A stretch of DNA of 8,510 nucleotides from Oscillospiraceae bacterium. Lineage in GTDB: Bacteria > Bacillota > Clostridia > Oscillospirales > Oscillospiraceae. Below are positions 1 to 5,843 of the stretch, in pieces. The notes beneath the pieces were generated by a model. That model saw nothing but the letters and a program-made list of their open reading frames with translations. It did not search any database and was not told the DNA's origin. The stretch lies in assembly GCA_031263805.1 (NCBI GenBank), contig JAISFB010000041.1:1-8510 (forward strand). The letters are read 5' to 3'. How positions within the stretch are numbered: the stretch's first letter is position 1; each line of letters starts with the position of its first letter. The translations under genes were made by a program, and so were the position numbers.

Positions 1-1475
1 TTCGCGGAGAGGATCAGCTCGCGCGTGGAGCGGTGGCGCTTGGCAAGGCTCCAAAGGCTGTCCCCCGCCGAAACGCGCGATATAACGAGCGACGGGAGCG
101 CCGCGAGGTCGATGGGCGAATCTTCGTCCGCCGACAGCGCCGATATCGCGTTGTATTCGCGCTTTTCGGTCTCGTCCACGCGGATATCGACGGGTATACG
201 CAGCTCGATAGAATTGTCGGCGGCGGCGCCGTAAACGTCGCGCGAGCATTCCGCGCGGACGGACCAGAGACTGCCGGTAACGCCCGGAACGGACGCGCCG
301 AGCTCAAAGCTCCCCTCCGCGCGGCGCGCCGAGCCGTCTGACGCGATATAAAGCGCCTCCACTTCAACCGGGCAGGCGAGAGAAAGCGCGTCGTTTTCCC
401 GCGCGGAGGCCGGCGCGCCCGGCCGCGCCGAAACGCATATGACGCGCGAAGCGTCAGGCGCCGGCAGCGTGCCGCGGAGTATCGCGTTCACGGCGCGGGA
501 GCCGAGGCTGTTTTCAAACGAAAGCGGCGTTACGGACATTTCGAGCGCGTATTTCGAGCAATACGCGTCGCGGATAAACCGTATGGTACGTTTTGAGCGC
601 GCGACGCACTGTGCGGCGACGCGTATTTCCGCGGCGACGCGGCGTGTTTCGGCGCCCGGAGTATTTCCGGCGTCTATGCGCGCGGAGGTGAGAAGCGGGA
701 TAAGCTCGAATTCGCTGTCGGCGCCGGCGTTTTCAAGCTCGAGTATCTGTGAAAACTCCGTCTCAAACGCGCACGGGACGATGTCAGAGCCGTCAGGCGG
801 CGCGTACAGCAGCGAAACGTATGCCGCGCCCTTGAAAATAAGCTTGCTCCCGACGACGCGCGCATCCCCCGGCGCAAGCGCGACGTTTGATTTCAGCAGC
901 TCGCCGACTGGCGGCTGCGACGCCGGTATTTGATACTCGTCGTTGACCGTGAACGTCTTTTCGAGTATATCGACGTGCAGATTCACCTCGTCCTCGCAGT
1001 AAAGCAGCTCCGCAATATTCTCGTTTCCCGGGCTGACGCCCGCCGGAATTTCGAGCTGGGTATCGAGATAACAGCTTATCTCGGCGAAAACCGCGGCGCG
1101 CACCGACAGCTTGCGCGGATTGAGCGCGGAGGCCGAGACCGAGCGCGGCTCCACTCGCGCCGTCACGCGGCATTCCGGCGTGATGCGCGGGTTTTCCGCC
1201 GAGACCGTAAACGGCAGCTCAGCGTTCACGCGCCGCGCGCCGCCCCCGCCGTCCGGTATATATATGACGGATACTGCCGCCGCGCCGGAAACGAGCACGC
1301 GCCCGTCCGTTGTGTCCTTTGAGCGCACCGTCAGCTCCGCGTCGGCGCCGACGATCCGCAGTATATCGGGCAGCGCGTCGGGGACTATGACCTCCGCCGT
1401 TTCCTCCGCCGCGCGCGTCTCGCGCAGCACGCGTTCGGCGAAGCGCAGCTTCTCGCGGGTCATTGATATTTCCAT
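1..1475 (-). CDS. sipL: SPOCS (DUF3794)-LysM spore coat morphogenesis protein, SipL-like; 3' end outside window
   Basis: The frame is open for 491 codons from the ATG at 1475 to the window edge, with no stop, so the C-terminus is missing. The N-terminus carries a typical SPOCS signature (IVPDALPDILRI near residues 30-41). The pattern recurs, suggesting about three SPOCS-like beta domains at roughly residues 12-165, 172-320 and 325-450. A LysM domain begins near residue 465 (SAGDSLWSLAKRH...ELILSAN) and is cut by the edge. Family knowledge: SipL of Clostridioides difficile (about 520 aa, same order of domains) is a mother-cell protein that binds SpoIVA through its LysM domain and anchors the spore coat. 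Length and architecture fit with some 25-35 residues missing. A sigma-E-like promoter lies just upstream. The start is the first ATG after GGAG (12-nt gap, rather long); a second ATG four codons later is the only nearby alternative. A generic SPOCS-LysM paralogue cannot be excluded. Confidence 0.85.
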   Translation of the reverse strand, partial: MEISMTREKLRFAERVLRETRAAEETAEVIVPDALPDILRIVGADAELTVRSKDTTDGRVLVSGAAAVSVIYIPDGGGGARRVNAELPFTVSAENPRITPECRVTARVEPRSVSASALNPRKLSVRAAVFAEISCYLDTQLEIPAGVSPGNENIAELLYCEDEVNLHVDILEKTFTVNDEYQIPASQPPVGELLKSNVALAPGDARVVGSKLIFKGAAYVSLLYAPPDGSDIVPCAFETEFSQILELENAGADSEFELIPLLTSARIDAGNTPGAETRRVAAEIRVAAQCVARSKRTIRFIRDAYCSKYALEMSVTPLSFENSLGSRAVNAILRGTLPAPDASRVICVSARPGAPASARENDALSLACPVEVEALYIASDGSARRAEGSFELGASVPGVTGSLWSVRAECSRDVYGAAADNSIELRIPVDIRVDETEKREYNAISALSADEDSPIDLAALPSLVISRVSAGDSLWSLAKRHRSTRELILSA

Positions 1476-1532
1476 ATAAACCGTCCACTCCTTATTGTAA
1501 TTATGATCGTGATAGCGATTTCTCGCATTGGA

Positions 1533-1561
1533 ATTGTATGAGGACGGGCGGTGCGCTATGA
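1533..1561 (-). promoter_or_regulatory. sigma-E-type (mother-cell sporulation) promoter of the SPOCS-LysM gene
   Basis: Read on the minus strand, TCATAGC (1561-1555) is followed after 14 nt by CATACAAT (1540-1533). The sigma-E consensus of endospore formers is roughly KMATATT-N14-CATACAnT. The -10 box fits fully, the -35 box fits at KMATA, and the spacing is exact. Transcription would start near 1526 and give a leader of about 50 nt. The fit to the function of the downstream gene (spore coat assembly) strengthens the call, which rests on pattern matching only. Confidence 0.65.
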
Positions 1562-1609
1562 CGGACGCGCGGAATTTTTGGCAAAAAAGCCGCCGGCAAC
1601 GCGCCGCTC

Positions 1610-1638
1610 TTTACTTTTCCCGTGAGTTGAGTTACAAT
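1610..1638 (+). promoter_or_regulatory. sigma-A-type promoter of the oxidoreductase gene
   Basis: TTTACT (1610-1615) and TACAAT (1633-1638) are separated by 17 nt, with 4/6 and 5/6 matches to TTGACA and TATAAT. The predicted start near 1645 gives a leader of about 40 nt before the gene at 1687. It faces away from the sporulation promoter at 1533-1561. No operator-like palindrome is evident between the two. Confidence 0.55.
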
Positions 1639-1670
1639 GATACCGGTTTGTGAAAACAGCACAAAAAAAT

Positions 1671-1676
1671 AGGAGG
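1671..1676 (+). promoter_or_regulatory. Ribosome binding site that sets the oxidoreductase start
   Basis: A perfect AGGAGG ends 10 nt before the ATG at 1687. An in-frame TTG at 1678 lies only 1 nt after it, too close to be used, so the ATG at 1687 is preferred. Confidence 0.75.
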
Positions 1677-1686
1677 CTTGCGTGAA

Positions 1687-3744
1687 ATGTACTTGCAGAA
1701 ATACCCGCATCTGTTCGAGCCGATGAGGCTCCGGGGCGTACTTTTGAAAAACAGGATAATGTCGGCTCCGAATATGATATTCAGGACGCTCGGCGGGCGC
1801 CCCGACGATTACTATATCCGGTATCTCGAGCACAAGGCGCGCGGCGGCGCCGCGATCGTCACGCTCGGCGAGGCGAGCGTCGCCGACGGGGGCAGCCACA
1901 CGCCGAGAATGGAAACGACGCTTGAAAACGCCGCCGTCTTTTCCGAAATAGCGCAGGCGATCCACGAGCACGGCGCCGCGGCATCGGTCGAGCTGACGCA
2001 CGGAGGCTTCAACGCCAGGCCGCGCTTTAACAGCGATTTATCAAAGCTCGTCAGCCCGTCCGGCGGAACGAACGAGCAAGGCGGCGTCACGCGGGCTATG
2101 ACGGAGGACGATATGGCGCGCGTCACGCTCGAATTTGCCGACGCCGCCGAATATTACGCCCGCGCGGGCTTTGACGCCGTGCTTTTGCACTGCGGGCACG
2201 GCTGGCTGCTGTCCCAGTTCTTATCGCCGCTTATGAATACGCGCCGCGACGAATACGGCGGCAGCTTGGAAAACCGTATGCGCTTCCCGCTGCGCGTGAT
2301 AAAAGCCGTGCGCGAACGGCTGGGGAAAAATCACGCGGTCTTGCTCCGCGTTTCGGGCTCCGAGCGCCGCGTGGGCGGCTACACGCCCGCCGACGTCGCG
2401 GAGTTCTTGTCCCGCGCGGACGAATACGCCGATATGGCGGAAATATCCTCGGACGATTTTGAACATATTTTCGCGACTCCGTACCTCCCGTGGGGTCAGA
2501 ACGTCGAGCTCGCGGAGGAAATAAAGCGCTCCGGCAAGGTGAAAATGCCGATATTCACGGTGGGCTCGATATTGGACCCCGCGCAGGCCGAGGAAATAAT
2601 CGCCTCCGGGCGCGCCGACGGCGTGTCGATGTCCCGCGCGCTTATCGCCGACCCCTCGCTTCCGCGGAAAGCCGCCGAGGGGCGCTCTGACGATATACGC
2701 CCGTGTCTGCGCTGCCTGAACTGCACGGACAGCGACAACGCTACCCGGCATTTTATATGCAGCGTAAATCCGCTTATTTCCCGCGAAGCGAGGCTTGGGT
2801 TTGCGGAAAGTGCGGCGTGCGGGAAATCAGCGGATTTGATTGAAATTACGCGCTACGCGCGGGGTGCTGTGTTGGAGGGAAGTGACAGTACACATAGTGC
2901 GCGGGGTGCCGTGCGGGAGGGGAGTGACAGTTCATATGGAGCGCGATTTACGGGTCGGCGCAGGGTATTAGTCGTCGGCGGCGGGCCCGCGGGGCTTCAG
3001 GCGGCTATAACGGCAAGCGAGCGCGGGCATGAGGTCACGCTTGTCGAAAAATCCTCCGGGCTCGGCGGGCTGCTGCGCTTTTCCGACGCCGACGCGCATA
3101 AGACCGACCTGCGCCGCTTCAAGAATTACTTGATACGCCAAGTCGGGAAAATGAACGTAAAAACGCTTCTGAACACCGCCCCGACGGACGAGCTGATCGA
3201 AGAAATCAGCCCGGACGCGATAATCGCCGCGACCGGCAGCGTACCCATAGTCCCGGCGTTCATACGCGGCTATGAGCGCGCGCGCCACGCGGCGGAAGCG
3301 TATTTTGATACAGAGTCCGCGAAACCCGCCGCCGCCGTTGTCATAATAGGCGGCGGGCTTGTCGGCGCCGAAGCGGCGCTGCACCTTTCCGGGCTCGGCT
3401 GCCGGGTGACGGTGATCGAGCTCTCGGACACTTACTGCGGCGAGGCTTCGGCCATTTATAAGCTCGGCGTTTCGCGCGAGATAGAGCGCCTCGGCGTGAC
3501 GGTGCTCACAAACGCCCGCGCGCTTGAAATAACTGCCTCCGGCGTATTGTACGAGCGTCTCGGCGAGACGAAAACAGCCGAGGCCGCAAACGTATTTTAC
3601 GCCGTCGGAATGAAACCCAACGATAACGCCTACTTTGCGCTCCGCGATAAGGCGCCGTACGTCGCGCTCGCCGGAGACTGCAAAAAGGTCGGAAAAGTGG
3701 ACGGCGCCGTCCACGGCGGTTTTTTCGCGGCGATGGATATTTAG
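1687..3744 (+). CDS. Old-yellow-enzyme-type NADH:flavin oxidoreductase with [4Fe-4S] site and FAD/NAD domain (2,4-dienoyl-CoA reductase-like)
   Basis: This 685-residue protein has the multidomain architecture of FadH, BaiCD/BaiH and trimethylamine dehydrogenase. An FMN-binding TIM barrel fills about residues 1-335 (NRIMSAPN near the start; QFLSP and DEYGGSLENRMRF at about 177-200). A cluster motif follows with Cys340, Cys343, Cys346 and Cys358. Two nucleotide-binding folds follow, with GGGPAG at 431-436 and GGGLVG at 555-560. The C-terminus carries a flavin-contact AGD motif and a final AVHGG segment. Family members pass electrons from NAD(P)H via FAD and the cluster to FMN and reduce an activated alkene in the cytosol; the substrate here is unknown. 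Oddities: Trp173 stands where FadH has its catalytic Tyr166, the cluster spacing is x2-x2-x11, and the linker at about 362-422 is some 40 residues longer than expected and repeat-derived. The gene stands alone, convergent with ogg, so context suggests no pathway. Confidence 0.9.
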   Translation: MYLQKYPHLFEPMRLRGVLLKNRIMSAPNMIFRTLGGRPDDYYIRYLEHKARGGAAIVTLGEASVADGGSHTPRMETTLENAAVFSEIAQAIHEHGAAASVELTHGGFNARPRFNSDLSKLVSPSGGTNEQGGVTRAMTEDDMARVTLEFADAAEYYARAGFDAVLLHCGHGWLLSQFLSPLMNTRRDEYGGSLENRMRFPLRVIKAVRERLGKNHAVLLRVSGSERRVGGYTPADVAEFLSRADEYADMAEISSDDFEHIFATPYLPWGQNVELAEEIKRSGKVKMPIFTVGSILDPAQAEEIIASGRADGVSMSRALIADPSLPRKAAEGRSDDIRPCLRCLNCTDSDNATRHFICSVNPLISREARLGFAESAACGKSADLIEITRYARGAVLEGSDSTHSARGAVREGSDSSYGARFTGRRRVLVVGGGPAGLQAAITASERGHEVTLVEKSSGLGGLLRFSDADAHKTDLRRFKNYLIRQVGKMNVKTLLNTAPTDELIEEISPDAIIAATGSVPIVPAFIRGYERARHAAEAYFDTESAKPAAAVVIIGGGLVGAEAALHLSGLGCRVTVIELSDTYCGEASAIYKLGVSREIERLGVTVLTNARALEITASGVLYERLGETKTAEAANVFYAVGMKPNDNAYFALRDKAPYVALAGDCKKVGKVDGAVHGGFFAAMDI
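2766..2837. repeat. 19-nt inverted repeat inside the oxidoreductase gene
   Basis: The arm at 2766-2784 (AAATCCGCTTATTTCCCGC) and the arm at 2819-2837 (GCGGGAAATCAGCGGATTT) are reverse complements at 18 of 19 positions, with a 34-nt spacer. Both arms are translated: the first covers VNPLISR just after the last cluster cysteine, the second covers CGKSADL. A stem this long is not needed by the protein fold and points to an inserted palindromic element. It lies 19 nt upstream of the 42-bp tandem repeat. Confidence 0.85.
2857..2940 (+). repeat. 42-bp in-frame tandem repeat (two units) in the oxidoreductase linker
   Basis: Units 2857-2898 and 2899-2940 match at 34 of 42 positions and encode two 14-residue units, ARGAVLEGSDSTHS and ARGAVREGSDSSYG (residues 391-418). 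A further AR begins a third, truncated unit. The codons (AGT, ACA, CAT, TTG, GGA, TCA) differ from the GCC/GGC-rich usage around them. The stretch is hydrophilic and lies between the cluster motif and the FAD-binding fold, where extra residues are tolerated. Confidence 0.85.
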
Positions 3745-3756
3745 AGACGCTTTATT

Positions 3757-4623
3757 TTACAACTTGCCGTTCATATTGTCGGAGTTCCTTCCGCTTCTCT
3801 CATAATAAAACAAATACTGCTGAGCCACTCCCGCGTAAGGCGAAAACCGCGCCGGGTCAAGCTCCGCGCCGTAGTGCGCGGCGATCGCTTTTTTCATCCA
3901 CGTGTCCACCGGAAAGCAGTCCAGCAAATGCAGTCCGAAAAGCGCGGCGCAGGACGCGACCTTTTCCCCGACGCCGGGCAGCTTTTTCAGCTCCGCCACC
4001 GCCTCCCGCGCCGAAAGCTCTGCGAGCGCGTCTAACGGAAGCTCCCCGGAAGCTACGACGCGCGCCGCTTCTATGATATACGGCGCCCGATAGCCCGAGC
4101 GCAGCGGGGCGAGCTCCGCCTCCGTGAGCCCCGCGATACGCTCCGGCGAAGGAAACGCGAAAGCTCCGGGCTCAAGCTCGTCCCCGAAAAGCGCGCAGAG
4201 CGTTTCGACGATTTTTTTGATGCGCGGGATATTGTTGCACTGCGAGATTATGAAGCTCGCGAGAGCCTCCCACTTGTCCTGGCGCAGTATCCGTATTCCC
4301 GCGCCGAACTCGGCGGCGCGGCGCATATGTACATCGGCGGACAGCCCGCGGCGTATTTCCGCGTAGTCGAGCGATAGGTCGAAATACTCCCGCCACAGCG
4401 GTATATCCGCCTCAGGCGCGTCGATCGTTATGACGTCGCCGCTCTGCGTAAGGCGCGCAGCCCTGCCGAGCGCGACGCCCTGATAAACAACGCCGCCGTC
4501 CGGCGCGGGCGGTTCGATACGGTTCCAGCGGAAGCACTGTCCGCACTCAAACGTCGCCTCCAAGGAAAGCTCTGACACCGCGGCGAGCGTTATTCCTGCG
4601 GCGGCGTCGCCGTACAGGCGCAT
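3757..4623 (-). CDS. ogg: 8-oxoguanine DNA glycosylase / AP lyase, OGG1-like (HhH-GPD family)
   Basis: This 288-residue protein is a base-excision repair enzyme expected to remove 8-oxoguanine opposite cytosine and nick the abasic site. It has the OGG1 order. An N-terminal domain carries the GQCFRW signature (28-33). A helical core with FIISQCNNIPRI follows at 124-135. The helix-hairpin-helix is KKLPGVGEKVA (213-223), with the catalytic lysine as Lys221, and the conserved aspartate is Asp240 in FPVDTW. These correspond to Lys249 and Asp268 of human OGG1. The length suits the bacterial (clostridial) OGG1 group rather than AlkA. The ATG at 4623 has an AGGGGG site about 7 nt upstream. Its first 34 nt overlap the end of trmB, so the two are probably translationally coupled. 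It converges on the oxidoreductase gene with a 12-bp gap that contains no hairpin terminator. Confidence 0.92.
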   Translation of the reverse strand: MRLYGDAAAGITLAAVSELSLEATFECGQCFRWNRIEPPAPDGGVVYQGVALGRAARLTQSGDVITIDAPEADIPLWREYFDLSLDYAEIRRGLSADVHMRRAAEFGAGIRILRQDKWEALASFIISQCNNIPRIKKIVETLCALFGDELEPGAFAFPSPERIAGLTEAELAPLRSGYRAPYIIEAARVVASGELPLDALAELSAREAVAELKKLPGVGEKVASCAALFGLHLLDCFPVDTWMKKAIAAHYGAELDPARFSPYAGVAQQYLFYYERSGRNSDNMNGKL

Positions 4624-5237
4624 ATTTTTACCCCCTGTGAATGAAATTTTGTCTCGTAATCCGTCATAATAACGCCGATAGAGCCGTCTTCGCCGTGCAG
4701 ATCGCGCGTTATGTCCGACAGCGCGAAGCCGAGAGCTTCAAAGCGCTCAAGCGAGAAATCGAAAAGCGCCGTGTTGTCCGTTTTGAAGCGTATATCCCCG
4801 CCCGGCGCGAGGACTGTTTTATACAGCGCGAGGAAGCTGTCCGACGTCAGGCGGCGCTTGGCGCGCTTTTTGCCGGGCCACGGGTCGCAGAAATTTATGT
4901 AAAGGCGCGAAAGCTCGCCCGGCGCGAATACGGACGGCAGACAAGCCGCTTCTTCGAGCATCAAGCGGACGTTTCGGAGCTCTGAGTCCGTAACGCGCTC
5001 CGCCGCGATGACGAGAGCGTCCGCGACGCGCTCTATGCCGACGAAAAGAGTCCGCGGGTAAGCCTTCGCGGAAGCCCGTATAAAAAGCCCCTTGCCGCAG
5101 CCGAGCTCCGCGTGTACGGCGTCGAAGCCCGGAAAAGCGCTGAGCCATTCGCCGCGCGGCGCTTCGGCGGCGGAGAGCATACGCTCCGAGCAGCGGGCCA
5201 GCCGCGGCAGCAGATTCGGTTTGCGGCGCATCCGCAA
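4590..5237 (-). CDS. trmB: tRNA (guanine-N7-)-methyltransferase TrmB
   Basis: This 215-residue, SAM-dependent enzyme makes m7G46 in the variable loop of tRNAs. It shows the family landmarks in order: the N-terminal MRMRRKPN block, the SAM-binding ELGCGKG (44-50), FCDPWPGKKRAKRRL (116-130), IRFKTDN (149-155) and the C-terminal TDYETKF followed by G (192-202). The start is the TTG at 5237, because the MRMR-KP block is conserved at the very N-terminus of Bacillus TrmB and a GGAGGGGG site lies 9 nt upstream; the internal ATG at 5231 would lose Met-Arg. Its end overlaps ogg by 34 nt, suggesting a trmB-ogg transcript, possibly begun upstream of the small gene at 5732. A 14-bp tandem repeat sits directly before its ribosome binding site. 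Confidence 0.95.
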   Translation of the reverse strand: MRMRRKPNLLPRLARCSERMLSAAEAPRGEWLSAFPGFDAVHAELGCGKGLFIRASAKAYPRTLFVGIERVADALVIAAERVTDSELRNVRLMLEEAACLPSVFAPGELSRLYINFCDPWPGKKRAKRRLTSDSFLALYKTVLAPGGDIRFKTDNTALFDFSLERFEALGFALSDITRDLHGEDGSIGVIMTDYETKFHSQGVKICACTATPPQE

Positions 5238-5246
5238 TCAAAAACG

Positions 5247-5254
5247 CCCCCTCC
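5247..5254 (-). promoter_or_regulatory. Ribosome binding site of trmB, supporting a TTG start
   Basis: GGAGGGGG on the minus strand ends 9 nt before the TTG at 5237 and 15 nt before the alternative ATG at 5231. The spacing favours TTG. Confidence 0.65.
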
Positions 5255-5281
5255 GGTTATGAATACACGGTTATGAATACA
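5254..5281. repeat. Perfect 14-bp tandem duplication upstream of trmB
   Basis: CGGTTATGAATACA occurs twice head to tail with no mismatch (5254-5267 and 5268-5281). It fills about half of the 57-bp gap between the small gene and trmB and abuts the trmB ribosome binding site. It may be a replication-slippage duplication or a protein-binding site. No inverted symmetry or terminator was seen in the gap. Confidence 0.9.
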
Positions 5282-5294
5282 GACGCGGGCCCTG

Positions 5295-5732
5295 TCAGGA
5301 AGCGCCCGAAAGCACCTCGTCCATCAGGAACAGCATTTCAAGCGCGCTGCGGAATTCCGACTGCATCACCTTTTCTATCCAAACGATGCTGCCCTGCCAG
5401 CTCGCGTTTTGCCTGAAAAGAATGTTCAGGCTGAAGCTCGCGATCGGCTGTTCGTCCCCGGGCCCGCCCGCGCGCGGCGGCTCCGGTTTCGGCTCGCGCG
5501 GCTCCGGATACTCGGAGAAGCTCCGCGTCAGCATACTTTTCTGCGGGAAATTCAGTGAGTCCTGAAGCTCGTCTATAAGCTTCAGCATCTGCACCGTGCT
5601 GTTAAAACGCACCTCTTCCTTGAAATGCGGGTTTATTATGACTCCGGTGTGATTGCAGTCCCGATAGGAATATATCTTGATAACGCTTGTTTTCATCTCA
5701 TACGGTACGAATTTTGTCTGAGCCAACGGCAT
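5295..5732 (-). CDS. Small two-repeat protein of unknown function, divergent from the BTAD regulator
   Basis: This 145-residue protein has no signal peptide or membrane segment. I do not assign a function. It has two similar halves. Residues 17-60 and 101-144 align without gaps at an offset of 84. Each has two predicted beta strands around a conserved Gly (30/114), a Phe (43/127) and an amphipathic helix ending ML-L-DE (MLKLIDEL and MLFLMDEV). A Pro/Glu/Gly-rich linker (about 75-97) joins them. The second half holds the striking FRQNASWQGSIVW (106-118). From memory, similar QNASWQG proteins occur in other gut Clostridia; this is unverified. The ATG at 5732 is chosen because AAAGGAGG lies 6 nt upstream; the open frame back to 5873 would run through the promoter. 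It may head an operon with trmB and ogg, and its promoter carries SARP-like repeats. Confidence 0.85.
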   Translation of the reverse strand: MPLAQTKFVPYEMKTSVIKIYSYRDCNHTGVIINPHFKEEVRFNSTVQMLKLIDELQDSLNFPQKSMLTRSFSEYPEPREPKPEPPRAGGPGDEQPIASFSLNILFRQNASWQGSIVWIEKVMQSEFRSALEMLFLMDEVLSGAS

Positions 5733-5738
5733 TGTTAT

Positions 5739-5746
5739 CCTCCTTT
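5739..5746 (-). promoter_or_regulatory. Ribosome binding site that sets the start of the small two-repeat protein
   Basis: AAAGGAGG on the minus strand, 6 nt before the ATG at 5732, is a near-ideal Shine-Dalgarno. It rejects the longer 192-codon reading that begins at 5873. Confidence 0.9.
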
Positions 5747-5750
5747 GTGT

Positions 5751-5780
5751 AAAGCGCCGAACGCGTCCGCGCTTTTTTTT
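5751..5780 (+). terminator. Terminator-like hairpin with T-tract, reading rightward, inside the leader of the divergent small gene
   Basis: On the plus strand, AAAGCGC (5751-5757) pairs with GCGCTTT (5769-5775) around an 11-nt loop, and the T run extends to 5780 (eight Ts from 5773). This is the shape of an intrinsic terminator for rightward transcription, yet no rightward gene precedes it. It could stop antisense transcripts of the small gene before they enter the regulator's control region. Read leftward, it is a stem-loop in the small gene's 5' leader, 4 nt before its Shine-Dalgarno, and could influence translation. Confidence 0.5.
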
Positions 5781-5807
5781 ATTGCAATATACATAATATG
5801 ATGTTAT

Positions 5808-5840
5808 AGTATAGCGGATACAGGTTTCACAGAGGTTACA
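5808..5840 (-). promoter_or_regulatory. Candidate activator-dependent promoter with SARP-like direct heptamers
   Basis: On the minus strand the order is TGTAACC (5840-5834), 4 nt, TGAAACC (5829-5823), TGTATCC (5822-5816), 2 nt, then the -10-like TATACT (5813-5808). The first two heptamers repeat with an 11-bp period, and the second ends 9 bp from the -10 box. No -35 hexamer resembling TTGACA exists at 16-18 nt. SARP-family activators (OmpR-like wing plus BTAD) are known to bind heptamer direct repeats of 11-bp period about 8 bp from the -10 box. The gene at 5977 encodes such a protein. The leader to 5732 would be about 68 nt. Other -10-like hexamers nearby (TATATT at 5791-5786) make the start uncertain. 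Confidence 0.45.
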
Positions 5841-5843
5841 TTC

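Noticed and set aside
793..1173. Long open frames overlapping the SPOCS-LysM gene in other frames (also 439-933 and 930-1322)
   Set aside because: They are arginine/alanine-rich by-products of high GC content, lack ribosome binding sites and lie over a frame with clear domain matches.
1678..1686. In-frame TTG start at 1678 for the oxidoreductase
   Set aside because: It lies 1 nt after the AGGAGG site; the ATG at 1687 has a workable 10-nt spacing.
2857..2940. CRISPR-like or satellite repeat array
   Set aside because: There are only two adjoining units, no spacers, and the units are translated in frame within an enzyme.
2968..3714. 248-codon open frame on the minus strand opposite the oxidoreductase
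   Set aside because: It is antisense to the conserved FAD/NAD domain, has no recognisable motif or ribosome binding site, and is explained by GC-rich codon bias.
3745..3756. Bidirectional terminator between the oxidoreductase and ogg
   Set aside because: The 12-bp gap is T-rich but has no inverted repeat; termination must occur elsewhere.
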